Below are positions 17,580 to 25,398 of a DNA stretch of 32,300 nt, one piece after another. Both the position numbers and the translations under genes were made by a program. The DNA is from Eubacterium sp. UBA3720 (GTDB lineage: Bacteria; Bacillota; Clostridia; Lachnospirales; Lachnospiraceae). Position 1 is the stretch's first letter; each line of letters starts with the position of its first letter. Below the pieces are notes generated by a model that saw only the letters and a program-made list of their open reading frames with translations, did no database searches and had not been told where the DNA came from. The stretch is taken from contig DFHP01000132.1 of assembly GCA_002371335.1 (NCBI GenBank), forward strand, positions 1-32,300, given 5' to 3'.

Positions 17580-17601
17580 GGATAGTTTTTCGATTCTATC
17601 C
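17580..17601 (-). other. Hairpin at the 5' end of the ackA transcript
   Basis: GGATAG and CTATCC (6 bp, 10-nt loop) begin at the predicted transcription start, 7-8 nt downstream of the -10 box. A 5'-terminal stem-loop can slow 5'-dependent RNA decay in Firmicutes. The role here is inference. Confidence 0.4.
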
Positions 17602-17608
17602 ACACTAT

Positions 17609-17637
17609 AGTATATAACGCTTGGTAAAAACACACAA
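17609..17637 (-). promoter_or_regulatory. Promoter of ackA
   Basis: Minus strand TTGTGT (17637-17632), 17-nt spacer, TATACT (17614-17609). The leader is about 80 nt. The remaining sequence up to the tmcAL stop (17638-17778) holds only a weak AT-rich inverted repeat and no gene that I can support. Confidence 0.6.
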
Positions 17638-17778
17638 GATTTTTTTCAAAAACATAGCATTATTATGTTCAATATTACATTTCGGCTTTACTGCCTCTTT
17701 TGTGCAGCGGAGTGTCCTGACGATATGTTTTTCATGATAAAAATGTTCAGAAATGACATACGAGAAGTTTTAATGGTT

Positions 17779-19041
17779 TTATTTTATTACCATCTGACGT
17801 GTCAGTTCTTTTCTCATCAGATCACCGGCTTTTCTTGCCCTGACCATCTCATACAGATCCGACGCCGCAATATCGGTTCCGGCGTTCACTGTATTAAGTC
17901 CCGAAGCCCTGGTGATCAGCTTTATTGTGCCTTTTTTCTTGATCTCATGCATTACGCGGGTACCGGAAACAAATCCAAGGGCCCGTACATAATCAAAGTC
18001 AGGAACCTTATCATCTATCCTCAACAGGATGTGAATAAGCGCTCTTTGAACCGCAGTCTGTGTTTTGTTTCTGGTCCGGAGCAGACCTGCGAAACCGCTG
18101 ATCGTTGTATATTTGTCACGAAGAGAAATAATGCGGTTCGCCAGATCCTGGCCCACATCTCTGAATGAGACCAGACTTTCTGCCGTTTCATACATCAGCT
18201 GATAGCCAAGCATATCAGAAAAATCATCCAGCTCCACAATACCATGCTTCGAAAGATGATCCTGCAGTATTGCCATGGACGCTTCCGGTATCCGGGATGA
18301 TATTTTTTTTCCTGCTTCAGCGGGAAAACTCTTCCATAGTCCGGACTCTTTTACAATCTCGGTCCGTATCGCCATTGCCGACGCAAATCTTCCTTCTATT
18401 TCTGTGTCCAGATATCCGCTGCCCCTCCGTTTCAGGATCATCGGATTTATATTCGATCCGAGCTTTTTCAGTGCCGTACAGTATTCCAGACCGAGAATAT
18501 TATTTGAACCGCGGAGAAATTCATTTATTTCCTCCCCGGTCCATTTTGAAAGATCCTGTATATCCGGCTCTGCCCCATGCCCCTGACGCAGAGCTTCGGC
18601 GAGCGCATAAGCTCTTGCTGACGGAAAATTATATCCTGCCGCAAGCTTTTCTCTGAGGCTTCTGCGGAATACCTCCGGCTCTGCAGACAGGATGCCGCTC
18701 AAAAGGTCGAATATCCTCCGGTCATCCGACTCCGCCCCAAACCACAGCTCGTCGACGCAGCCGAGTCCCTCCAGGATCGAAACCGCCCCCAGGGAAAAAT
18801 CCCCCGCGCTTCCGGAAGCGGCTGCTACAGGAAGTTCCAGTATCAGATCCGCGCCGGCTTCAAGCGCCATACCGGTTCTTACATATTTATTAACGATCGC
18901 CGGTTCGCCTCTCTGCACAAAATTTCCGCTCATGACTGCCACAATGGCGTCAGCCTTTGATAATTCTCTGATCCTCCTGAGCTGATATTCATGCCCGTTA
19001 TGAAACGGGTTATATTCTGCTATTACTGCTGCAACCTTCAT
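17779..19041 (-). CDS. tmcAL: tRNA(Met) cytidine acetate ligase TmcAL
   Basis: Uses ATP and acetate to form acetyl-AMP and acetylate C34 of elongator tRNA-Met, giving ac4C. The 420-residue protein has the nucleotidyltransferase motif AEYNPFHNGHEYQL (8-21), then AVMSGNFVQRGEPAIVNKYVR, ELPVAAASGSAGDFSLGAV and WFGAESDD, all typical. It starts 2 nt after the UPF0210 stop codon with only a weak ribosome binding site, which suggests translational coupling. ackA lies immediately downstream but with its own promoter. Confidence 0.93.
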   Translation of the reverse strand: MKVAAVIAEYNPFHNGHEYQLRRIRELSKADAIVAVMSGNFVQRGEPAIVNKYVRTGMALEAGADLILELPVAAASGSAGDFSLGAVSILEGLGCVDELWFGAESDDRRIFDLLSGILSAEPEVFRRSLREKLAAGYNFPSARAYALAEALRQGHGAEPDIQDLSKWTGEEINEFLRGSNNILGLEYCTALKKLGSNINPMILKRRGSGYLDTEIEGRFASAMAIRTEIVKESGLWKSFPAEAGKKISSRIPEASMAILQDHLSKHGIVELDDFSDMLGYQLMYETAESLVSFRDVGQDLANRIISLRDKYTTISGFAGLLRTRNKTQTAVQRALIHILLRIDDKVPDFDYVRALGFVSGTRVMHEIKKKGTIKLITRASGLNTVNAGTDIAASDLYEMVRARKAGDLMRKELTRQMVIK

Positions 19042-19043
19042 AC

Positions 19044-20408
19044 TTAATTCTTAAAACTGTGGATCGGTGCCGGGATGCGTCCTCCTCTGTTTACGAACGC
19101 TTCGCATGAAAACCTGTTGACAGGCATGATCGGAGCGCTTCCGAGAAGACCTCCGAACTCCAGCGTATCACCTATCTTCTTGCCGATCGCCGGTATGAGA
19201 CGTACGGCTGTCGTCTTCTGATTTACCATTCCGATAGCCATTTCGTCAGCGATTATGCCCGAAATCGTTGACGCCGATGTATCTCCCGGGATCGCTATCA
19301 TATCCAGTCCGACGGAGCATACACAGGTCATGGCTTCAAGTTTTTCCAGCGTCAGACATCCCTCATTCACGGCGTCGATCATACCCTGATCCTCGCTGAC
19401 GGGGATGAATGCGCCGCTGAGTCCTCCCACATAAGAGGAAGCCATGACGCCGCCTTTTTTTACCTGATCATTCAGAAGCGCCAGCGCAGCTGTCGTACCT
19501 GGAGCACCGGCTTTCTCAAGTCCGATCTCTTCCAGTATCTCCGCCACGGAATCGCCGACGGCCGGCGTCGGAGCCAGCGAAAGGTCTATGATTCCGAACG
19601 GAATATCCATTCTTCTGGACGCCTCCTGCGCCACCAGCTGACCGACCCTTGTAACTTTGAACGCAGTCTTTTTTATAGTTTCGCACAGCACTTCGAAATC
19701 CGCTCCGCGCACTTTGGAAAGCGCATGTTTCACAACTCCGGGACCCGAAACGCCGACATTAATGATGGCGTCGGCCTCAGTTACGCCGTGAAAAGCTCCC
19801 GCCATGAAAGGATTATCGTCCGGAGCGTTGCAGAATACTACAAGCTTGGCGCACCCCATACAGTCATTATCCTTTGTATTGGCCGCAGTGATCTTTACGA
19901 TCTCACCCAGAAGCTTGACCGCATCCATATTGATTCCTGTTTTGCTTGATCCCACATTGACAGAGCTGCAGACACGTTCGGTCCGGGCAAGCGCGATCGG
20001 AATCGATCTGATCAGGAGCTCGTCTGCTTTTGTCATTCCCTTGGATACCAGCGCGGAATAACCTCCGATGAAATTCACGCCGACCTTGTGAGCGGCACGG
20101 TCAAGAGTATCCGCGATGGATGCGAAATCTTCAGGTCTTCTGCAGGCCGCTCCCCCGATCAGCGCGATCGGAGTGACAGATATTCTTTTATTTACGATCG
20201 GGATGCCGAATTCAGCTTCTATCTCCTTTCCGGTCTGAAGAAGATTTCTGGCAACGGTAGTTATCTTGTCATATATTTTTTTGTTCAGTTTATCAAGATT
20301 CGAATCGATGCAGTCCATCAGGTTGATTCCCAGCGTAATGGTGCGGACGTCCAGATTCTCCTGCTCGATCATCTCATTCGTTTCGTTAACTTCAAAAATA
20401 TTAATCAT
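19044..20408 (-). CDS. UPF0210 (DUF711) family protein
   Basis: A 454-residue member of UPF0210, a family with known structure but no established reaction as far as I know. Recognised by MDCIDSN, LIGGAACRRPEDF, INVGVSGPGVVKHAL, IIDLSLAPTPAVGDSVAEILEEIG and AIPGDTSASTISGIIADE. The sequence is glycine/alanine-rich with no signal peptide or membrane segment, so it is cytoplasmic. The frame is open 8 codons further up, but homologues begin at MINIFEV, and GGAG lies 10 nt before that ATG. The ACT-domain gene lies 66 nt upstream; this pairing recurs in Firmicutes, implying a joint role. tmcAL follows after 2 nt. Confidence 0.9.
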   Translation of the reverse strand: MINIFEVNETNEMIEQENLDVRTITLGINLMDCIDSNLDKLNKKIYDKITTVARNLLQTGKEIEAEFGIPIVNKRISVTPIALIGGAACRRPEDFASIADTLDRAAHKVGVNFIGGYSALVSKGMTKADELLIRSIPIALARTERVCSSVNVGSSKTGINMDAVKLLGEIVKITAANTKDNDCMGCAKLVVFCNAPDDNPFMAGAFHGVTEADAIINVGVSGPGVVKHALSKVRGADFEVLCETIKKTAFKVTRVGQLVAQEASRRMDIPFGIIDLSLAPTPAVGDSVAEILEEIGLEKAGAPGTTAALALLNDQVKKGGVMASSYVGGLSGAFIPVSEDQGMIDAVNEGCLTLEKLEAMTCVCSVGLDMIAIPGDTSASTISGIIADEMAIGMVNQKTTAVRLIPAIGKKIGDTLEFGGLLGSAPIMPVNRFSCEAFVNRGGRIPAPIHSFKN

Positions 20409-20474
20409 TAATTTAAAGCTCCTTAGATACAATACTCAGATGCGGTCCCGGGATATAGTTCACCAGAAGGATCT

Positions 20475-20747
20475 TTATATACGGTGCATCATATTGAAAA
20501 TATCTTCATGCTGGCAATGGATCTTTACGCCGATCTCTTCTCCCAGACGGTCAAGTCCTTCTGCCAGCCCGCCGACACTTTTTCCCGATCCGGATATATC
20601 AGCGATCATCATCATGTGAAAATAACCCTGAAGGATCGTCTGTGATATGTCCTCTACATTGACCTTCTCTTCAGAAAGATAAGTACACACTTTCGCTATG
20701 ATGCCGATGGCGTCTTTTCCCGTAACCGTGATTATTGTTTTTTTCAT
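20475..20747 (-). CDS. ACT-domain protein, UPF0237 family
   Basis: A 90-residue single ACT domain: MKKTIITVTGKDAIGIIAKV is the first strand and glycine turn, followed by EEKVNVEDISQTILQGYFHMMMIADI. ACT domains bind small ligands, often amino acids, and act as regulatory modules. The usual partner is UPF0210, which follows here. GGAG lies 7 nt before the chosen ATG; an ATG five codons earlier lacks this spacing. It resembles the first half of GcvR-type regulators, but no glycine-cleavage gene is near. Confidence 0.9.
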   Translation of the reverse strand: MKKTIITVTGKDAIGIIAKVCTYLSEEKVNVEDISQTILQGYFHMMMIADISGSGKSVGGLAEGLDRLGEEIGVKIHCQHEDIFNMMHRI

Positions 20748-20796
20748 ATTTGTCTCCTTCATCTATCCTGGAAATCTGTCTGCAAATATATGTTTT

Positions 20797-20811
20797 GCCG
20801 GACGGTCCGGC
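20797..20811. repeat. GC-rich inverted repeat between the YycJ-type gene and the ACT gene
   Basis: GCCGGAC and GTCCGGC are separated by one base, so the realistic hairpin is 6 bp with a 3-nt loop. It begins 13 nt after the metallohydrolase stop codon. On the minus strand it is followed by AAAACA rather than T residues, so it is at best a pause site or a weak terminator. Confidence 0.4.
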
Positions 20812-20824
20812 CGCCCGGTTCTTC

Positions 20825-21622
20825 TCAGAACTCGATCAGCTCACCCCCGCAATCCCTTCTTGCCACGGATATTGCAAAATCTTTAGATCTGTACGGGTTA
20901 TCCCCCATCGTCACTTCCGCGCTGACGGTCTCATAGGCCAGTGCCGGATAATTGTTTTCTCCGCTCAGATGTCCGAGGATTATTGCCTTCATATCATCGT
21001 GCAGGACTTCGCAGAGCAGCTGTCCCGAAGCTTCATTCGATAAATGTCCTTTGTCGCTCAGTATTCTTCTTTTCAGATAATACGGATATCTGCCCGCTTC
21101 CAGCATATGCACGTCGTGATTTGCTTCCAGCAGAAGCACGTCAAGCCCCTGCAGGTGTCTGATCGTATAGTCTGAATATGTACCCATATCCGTTGCCACA
21201 GCAGCGCTTTTTCCTCCGGAGCTCATCCTGTAGCCCACCGGATCCGCCGCGTCATGGGATATTGAAAAAGGTTCTATCGTCACATCACCGATCATCACGG
21301 GCACATCCGGTATGATCTCATGGAAGAGTCCGTCCGGTATTTTTCCGATCCCGGGAGCGTCAAGCATAGCTTCATATGTGCCCCTGGTCGCGTATATCGG
21401 CACTTTCCATCTTCTGGCGATCACTCCAAGACCTCTGATATGATCTGAATGCTCATGTGTCAGAAATACCGCATCCACATCTCTTCCGGTACATCCGAAA
21501 GAATTCAGTCCCTGCTCGATACGCTTTCCGCTGATACCGGCATCTATCAGCACGCTCGTACTGTCGCTTCCCGCATAAATACAGTTTCCGTTACTGCCGC
21601 TTGCTATACTGCAAAGTCTCAT
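20825..21622 (-). CDS. MBL-fold metallohydrolase, YycJ/WalJ type
   Basis: A 265-residue metallo-beta-lactamase-fold protein with the metal motif LTHEHSDHIRGL (THEHSDH at 55-61), VLIDAGISGKRIEQGL, and later histidines in LLLEANHDVHML and ILGHLSGENN. These features match the YycJ/WalJ family, which Bacillus carries beside walRK and which has been linked to DNA processing. Here no walRK genes are near. Its ATG overlaps the coaE stop codon (ATGA), so translation is coupled. Confidence 0.88.
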   Translation of the reverse strand: MRLCSIASGSNGNCIYAGSDSTSVLIDAGISGKRIEQGLNSFGCTGRDVDAVFLTHEHSDHIRGLGVIARRWKVPIYATRGTYEAMLDAPGIGKIPDGLFHEIIPDVPVMIGDVTIEPFSISHDAADPVGYRMSSGGKSAAVATDMGTYSDYTIRHLQGLDVLLLEANHDVHMLEAGRYPYYLKRRILSDKGHLSNEASGQLLCEVLHDDMKAIILGHLSGENNYPALAYETVSAEVTMGDNPYRSKDFAISVARRDCGGELIEF

Positions 21623-22215
21623 TTATTATAACCACTCATCTTTTCTATGATCTTCTTCTTTGTTTCCTCAAAAGTTCCGCTGTTATCCAGGATAAAATCA
21701 CAGGCTTCGGAAAAAACCTCTTCCGAAAGCTGGTTCGCCATGATAGAACGGATCTTTTCAGCGGAATAACCCCGGCCGGACATCAGTCTCTGTTCCCTGA
21801 CGCCGGCTTCTGCATAAACATACCATAACTCATCACATATTTCATCATATTTTTCTTCCAGAAGCAGGGCCGATTCCAGAAAGAGATATTTTTTCCCTTC
21901 TTTTTCCGCTTTACGGATCAGGCTCTTTACCTCCTCCTTAACTGCCGGATGAGTAATACTGTTCAGCTTTTCAAGCTTCTCTTTTTCCCTGAAAACGATC
22001 TCGGCGATCCTGCTTCTGTCAAATTCGCCGTCTTCGCCTATTACCTCCGGGCCAAAAAGAGCTGCCGTCTCGTCAAAGCATCTTCCCCCTGCGGAAATAA
22101 GACTTCTGGCTACCAGGTCCGTTCTGATGCATACCGCGCCGTATTCCTTTTCCAAAAAGGAAAGCACTTCGCTCTTTCCCGAACCTACGCCGCCTGTGAT
22201 TCCGATCGTCAGCAT
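21619..22215 (-). CDS. coaE: Dephospho-CoA kinase
   Basis: Phosphorylates dephospho-CoA, the last step of coenzyme A synthesis. The 198-residue protein has the P-loop GGVGSGKS (8-15), an acidic substrate site in CIRTDLVAR, the lid HPAVKEEV and LLLEEKYDEICDELWYVYA. AGAAGGAG lies 7 nt before the ATG. It lies 46 nt after polA, an arrangement seen in many bacteria, and overlaps the next gene by 4 nt. Confidence 0.95.
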   Translation of the reverse strand: MLTIGITGGVGSGKSEVLSFLEKEYGAVCIRTDLVARSLISAGGRCFDETAALFGPEVIGEDGEFDRSRIAEIVFREKEKLEKLNSITHPAVKEEVKSLIRKAEKEGKKYLFLESALLLEEKYDEICDELWYVYAEAGVREQRLMSGRGYSAEKIRSIMANQLSEEVFSEACDFILDNSGTFEETKKKIIEKMSGYNK

Positions 22216-22261
22216 ATAAAACTCCTTCTAAAAAGCAAAACATTCTTTCTTCCTGATCGAC

Positions 22262-24943
22262 TTACTTTGCGTCATACCAGGAAAGTCCCTGATGCATATC
22301 TACTACCAGATCCACATCCATCTTTGCGGCGTTCTGCATCTCCTCCGAAAGAAGAACGCATACCCGGGCTGCTTCCTCCTTTGGCGCTTCTATAAGAAGT
22401 TCATCGTGCACCTGAAGAATCAGTTTTGCCTTAAGTTCTTCCTTTTTCAGCCTCGCTGCCACTCTGTTCATGGCGATCTTAATAATATCCGCCGCCGTAC
22501 CCTGGATCGGTGAATTCATGGCCACTCTCTCTCCGAAAGAACGCTGCGTGAAATTTCCCGATGCCAGTTCCGGTATGGGCCTTCTTCTTCCGTACATGGT
22601 CGAGGCGTATCCGTTTTTCTTTGCGTCTTCCACCAGACGGTCCAGATATTTTTTTATTCCCGGATATGTTTCGAAATATCTTTCAATGTATTCCGAAGCT
22701 TCTTTTCTGCTGATAGAGAGACCCTGGCTCAGTCCGAAGGAACTGATACCGTAAACGATTCCGAAATTTACCGCTTTCGCGTTTCTTCTCTGAAGAGGCG
22801 TAACCTCATCAAGCGGAACATGAAATACCTGTGACGCCGTTATCGTATGGATATCCTGCGCCTGTTTATAGGCGCTGATCAGCTTCTGATCTCCCGACAT
22901 GTGTGCCAGCACACGAAGCTCGATCTGGGAATAATCCGCATCGATATATACGCATCCTTCCTCCGGAACAAATACCCGGCGGATCTTCCGGCCCATTTCC
23001 ATACGCACCGGAATATTCTGAAGATTCGGTTCTGTGCTGCTGATTCTTCCCGTGGCCGTGATCGTCTGATTAAAAGACGTATGGATCCTTCCGTCAGCCT
23101 GCACAAATCCCGCAAGTGAATCTGCATATGTGGACTTAAGCTTCGCAAGCTGCCTGTACTCCAGAATGTCCGATACGAACGGAACATCTACAGCAAGCTT
23201 TTCAAGCACCGCAGCCGCAGTGGAATAACCGGTCTTGGTCTTTTTTCCGCCGGGAAGATGCATCTTTTCAAACAGGATCTCTCCCAGCTGTTTCGGTGAA
23301 TTCAGATTAAATTCCTCTCCCGCGGCTTCGTATATTTTATCCGTAAGGCGGTCAATGCCGACCTGCAGTTCTTTTCCGAATTCGATCAACTCGTCTCCAT
23401 GGACTTTCATTCCCTCTTTTTCCATTCCGGAAAGGGTATATACCAGAGGCATCTCTATCTCATCGAAAAGACTGCGCATCTCCATTTCTGTCATGGCGGC
23501 ACTAAGAGCTTCCTCGGACAAATAAGCGGCAAGGCTCATATAACCGTAATAATCTGCAGTCTGTTCCTTTGTCATCTTTTCGGCCGCAGGTATTTTTTTT
23601 CCTTCAAAGATCTCTTCCGCCGCAGGCAGTTCGACTTTTCCATATTCGGCTGCAATTCTGTCATATGGATAATCCGAACGCAGCGGATCCAGCAGATAAG
23701 CGGCGATCTTGATGTCGAAAACATTCCCCCGCTCTTCCACGTCCAGATATTGCAGAATATCCTTCAGATCATATGTGATGATCTTTCCGGCCCTTTCAAA
23801 GACACGTTCCACCGAGGCCTTGAGAAACAATGGCGCCACAAATCCATCCGTAAATATAAAATATGTTTCTTCCTTAGACAAAGCCAGGGAAACTCCGCGG
23901 ATCTTTGGGCCGGTGCCAAACGATCCCGGGATGGAATTCTTTTCCCGGACTGCAGGCAGTCCGGTCAGGGAAAGCCCGATTTTTTCACTTCTCTCCGCCC
24001 TCTTAAATACTTCATCGATCTGTCCGAAGTCCTGTATCACACGGATCTTCGGCAGATCCGCTCCCGTTTGCATGTCCTTGTCAAAATATCCCAGCAGATT
24101 TCGAAATTCCAGTTTTTTGAACATCTGATATGCGTCGCCGTTAAACATATCACCGGTTTTCATCTCCTCCGGATCAAACGCTACGGGCGCATCAGTGTCG
24201 ATCGTGGCGAGCTTTTTGGATAATTCTGCCTGGTCGTAATGATCCCGCAGAGATTCCATCGCTTTTTTCGGTTTTATTTTTTCAACGTTTGCATAGGCTT
24301 CTTCGATCGAATGATACCGGGCGATGATCCTGGTCGCCGTTTTTATTCCGACGCCGGGAATGCCGGGGATATTATCCGACGCATCGCCCATAAGCGCTTT
24401 CAGATCGATAAATTCTTCCGGAGTAACTTCGTATTTCTCTACCACGTCTCCGGCATAGTAATCCTCGATAACCGTTGCGCCTCTGGTGGTTTTCGGGATC
24501 CTGATACGGACCGCCTCCGTGGCAAGCTGCAGCAGATCCCGGTCTCCGGAGAGGATCGTCACGTCCATTCCGGCCTCTTCCCCTTTTCTGCCAAGAGTCC
24601 CGAGAATATCATCCGCTTCAAATCCCTCTTTTTCAAATATCGGGATCCTCATGGATCTGAGAACTTCCTTCATCAGCGGTACCTGCGGACGCATTTCCTC
24701 CGGCATCGGCTTTCTGGTACCCTTATATTCTTCAAACATTTTGTGACGGAACGTGGGGGCGTGAAGGTCAAACGCAACTGCCAGATACTGCGGTCGTTCT
24801 TCCTGCATGACCTTGAGCATAATCGTCAGAAAACCATATACTGCGTTTGTGTATATGCCTTCGCCGGTACTCAATGGCGGAAGTCCGTAAAAAGCTCTGT
24901 GCAAAATACTATGTCCGTCTATTAACAGCATTTTTTCTTTCAT
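22262..24943 (-). CDS. polA: DNA polymerase I, apparently without proofreading residues
   Basis: Repair and Okazaki-fragment polymerase, 893 residues. N-terminal 5' nuclease (about 1-290) with LLIDGHSILHRAFYGLP, LSGDRDLLQL and GDASDNIPGIPGVGIKTA. The middle domain (about 310-480) has the size of a 3'-5' exonuclease, but the DxE motif region reads KIGLSLTGLPA and the usual Asp-rich later motif is YGYMSLAAYLSEE, so proofreading should be absent, as in Taq and Bacillus enzymes. The polymerase domain has DADYSQIELRVLAHMSGD (motif A), RRNAKAVNFGIVYG (motif B) and QVHDELL (from 844, motif C). AAAGGGG precedes the ATG; the gene upstream ends 12 nt away. Confidence 0.97.
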   Translation of the reverse strand: MKEKMLLIDGHSILHRAFYGLPPLSTGEGIYTNAVYGFLTIMLKVMQEERPQYLAVAFDLHAPTFRHKMFEEYKGTRKPMPEEMRPQVPLMKEVLRSMRIPIFEKEGFEADDILGTLGRKGEEAGMDVTILSGDRDLLQLATEAVRIRIPKTTRGATVIEDYYAGDVVEKYEVTPEEFIDLKALMGDASDNIPGIPGVGIKTATRIIARYHSIEEAYANVEKIKPKKAMESLRDHYDQAELSKKLATIDTDAPVAFDPEEMKTGDMFNGDAYQMFKKLEFRNLLGYFDKDMQTGADLPKIRVIQDFGQIDEVFKRAERSEKIGLSLTGLPAVREKNSIPGSFGTGPKIRGVSLALSKEETYFIFTDGFVAPLFLKASVERVFERAGKIITYDLKDILQYLDVEERGNVFDIKIAAYLLDPLRSDYPYDRIAAEYGKVELPAAEEIFEGKKIPAAEKMTKEQTADYYGYMSLAAYLSEEALSAAMTEMEMRSLFDEIEMPLVYTLSGMEKEGMKVHGDELIEFGKELQVGIDRLTDKIYEAAGEEFNLNSPKQLGEILFEKMHLPGGKKTKTGYSTAAAVLEKLAVDVPFVSDILEYRQLAKLKSTYADSLAGFVQADGRIHTSFNQTITATGRISSTEPNLQNIPVRMEMGRKIRRVFVPEEGCVYIDADYSQIELRVLAHMSGDQKLISAYKQAQDIHTITASQVFHVPLDEVTPLQRRNAKAVNFGIVYGISSFGLSQGLSISRKEASEYIERYFETYPGIKKYLDRLVEDAKKNGYASTMYGRRRPIPELASGNFTQRSFGERVAMNSPIQGTAADIIKIAMNRVAARLKKEELKAKLILQVHDELLIEAPKEEAARVCVLLSEEMQNAAKMDVDLVVDMHQGLSWYDAK

Positions 24944-24955
24944 GTAAGACCCCTT

Positions 24956-25387
24956 TCAGATAAGCCGCGTAACCGGCAGCACTCCCGTAAAGTCCAGGAG
25001 CATGATGATGACAATGATGACCACCGCAAGAATAATATACTTATATAACTTCATATGTATATCATAGATTTTTACCTTTGACGCCTTTTTCTGGATATCG
25101 GTTTTCAGCATTTTCTGAAGGTCCGCGGAAGCATCTTCTTCTTCATCCAGATACCGCAGAGTATTTCCGATCATGTAGACAAGCTCCAGATCCTCATAAC
25201 ACTCTCTGCATTTCGATATATGTTCAATATACAGTTTAGTCTCTTCGATGTTCAGCCGGTTCTCGATAAAATCATTTACCATGGAATCCGCCTCATAATG
25301 CGACAGCTCTGTCCTTTTTTTGATAAATCCCTTACCGGTCATGCTCCTGAAGGCCTTGTTCTTTTTCTGCGCAATTAATCCAGTCAA
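24956..25387 (-). CDS. Small membrane protein with an anti-sigma-like zinc motif (function unknown)
   Basis: A 143-residue product. The N-terminal half is soluble and helical, with His56-x3-Cys60-x2-Cys63 (YIEHISKCRECYEDL), the pattern of the zinc-binding anti-sigma (zf-HC2) fold. A basic stretch and a hydrophobic segment at about 117-133 follow, then a short C-terminal tail, so it should be a single-pass membrane protein with the zinc part inside. The chosen start is TTG: the helicase gene ends 11 nt upstream and AGGAGATCATT sits exactly between. The next in-frame ATG (codon 16) has poor spacing. No sigma factor gene is near, so an anti-sigma role is doubtful; it might sense or recruit something else. 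Confidence 0.7.
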   Translation of the reverse strand: MTGLIAQKKNKAFRSMTGKGFIKKRTELSHYEADSMVNDFIENRLNIEETKLYIEHISKCRECYEDLELVYMIGNTLRYLDEEEDASADLQKMLKTDIQKKASKVKIYDIHMKLYKYIILAVVIIVIIMLLDFTGVLPVTRLI

Positions 25388-25398
25388 AATGATCTCCT

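Noticed and set aside
17638..17700. AT-rich hairpin AACATA/TATGTT with T residues as a tmcAL terminator
   Set aside because: Stem of only six A/T-rich pairs; too weak to call without transcript ends.
23399..24925. Long plus-strand open frames opposite polA (274 aa and 228 aa)
   Set aside because: Antisense shadows of a fully conserved polymerase gene; no ribosome binding site and no recognisable motifs.
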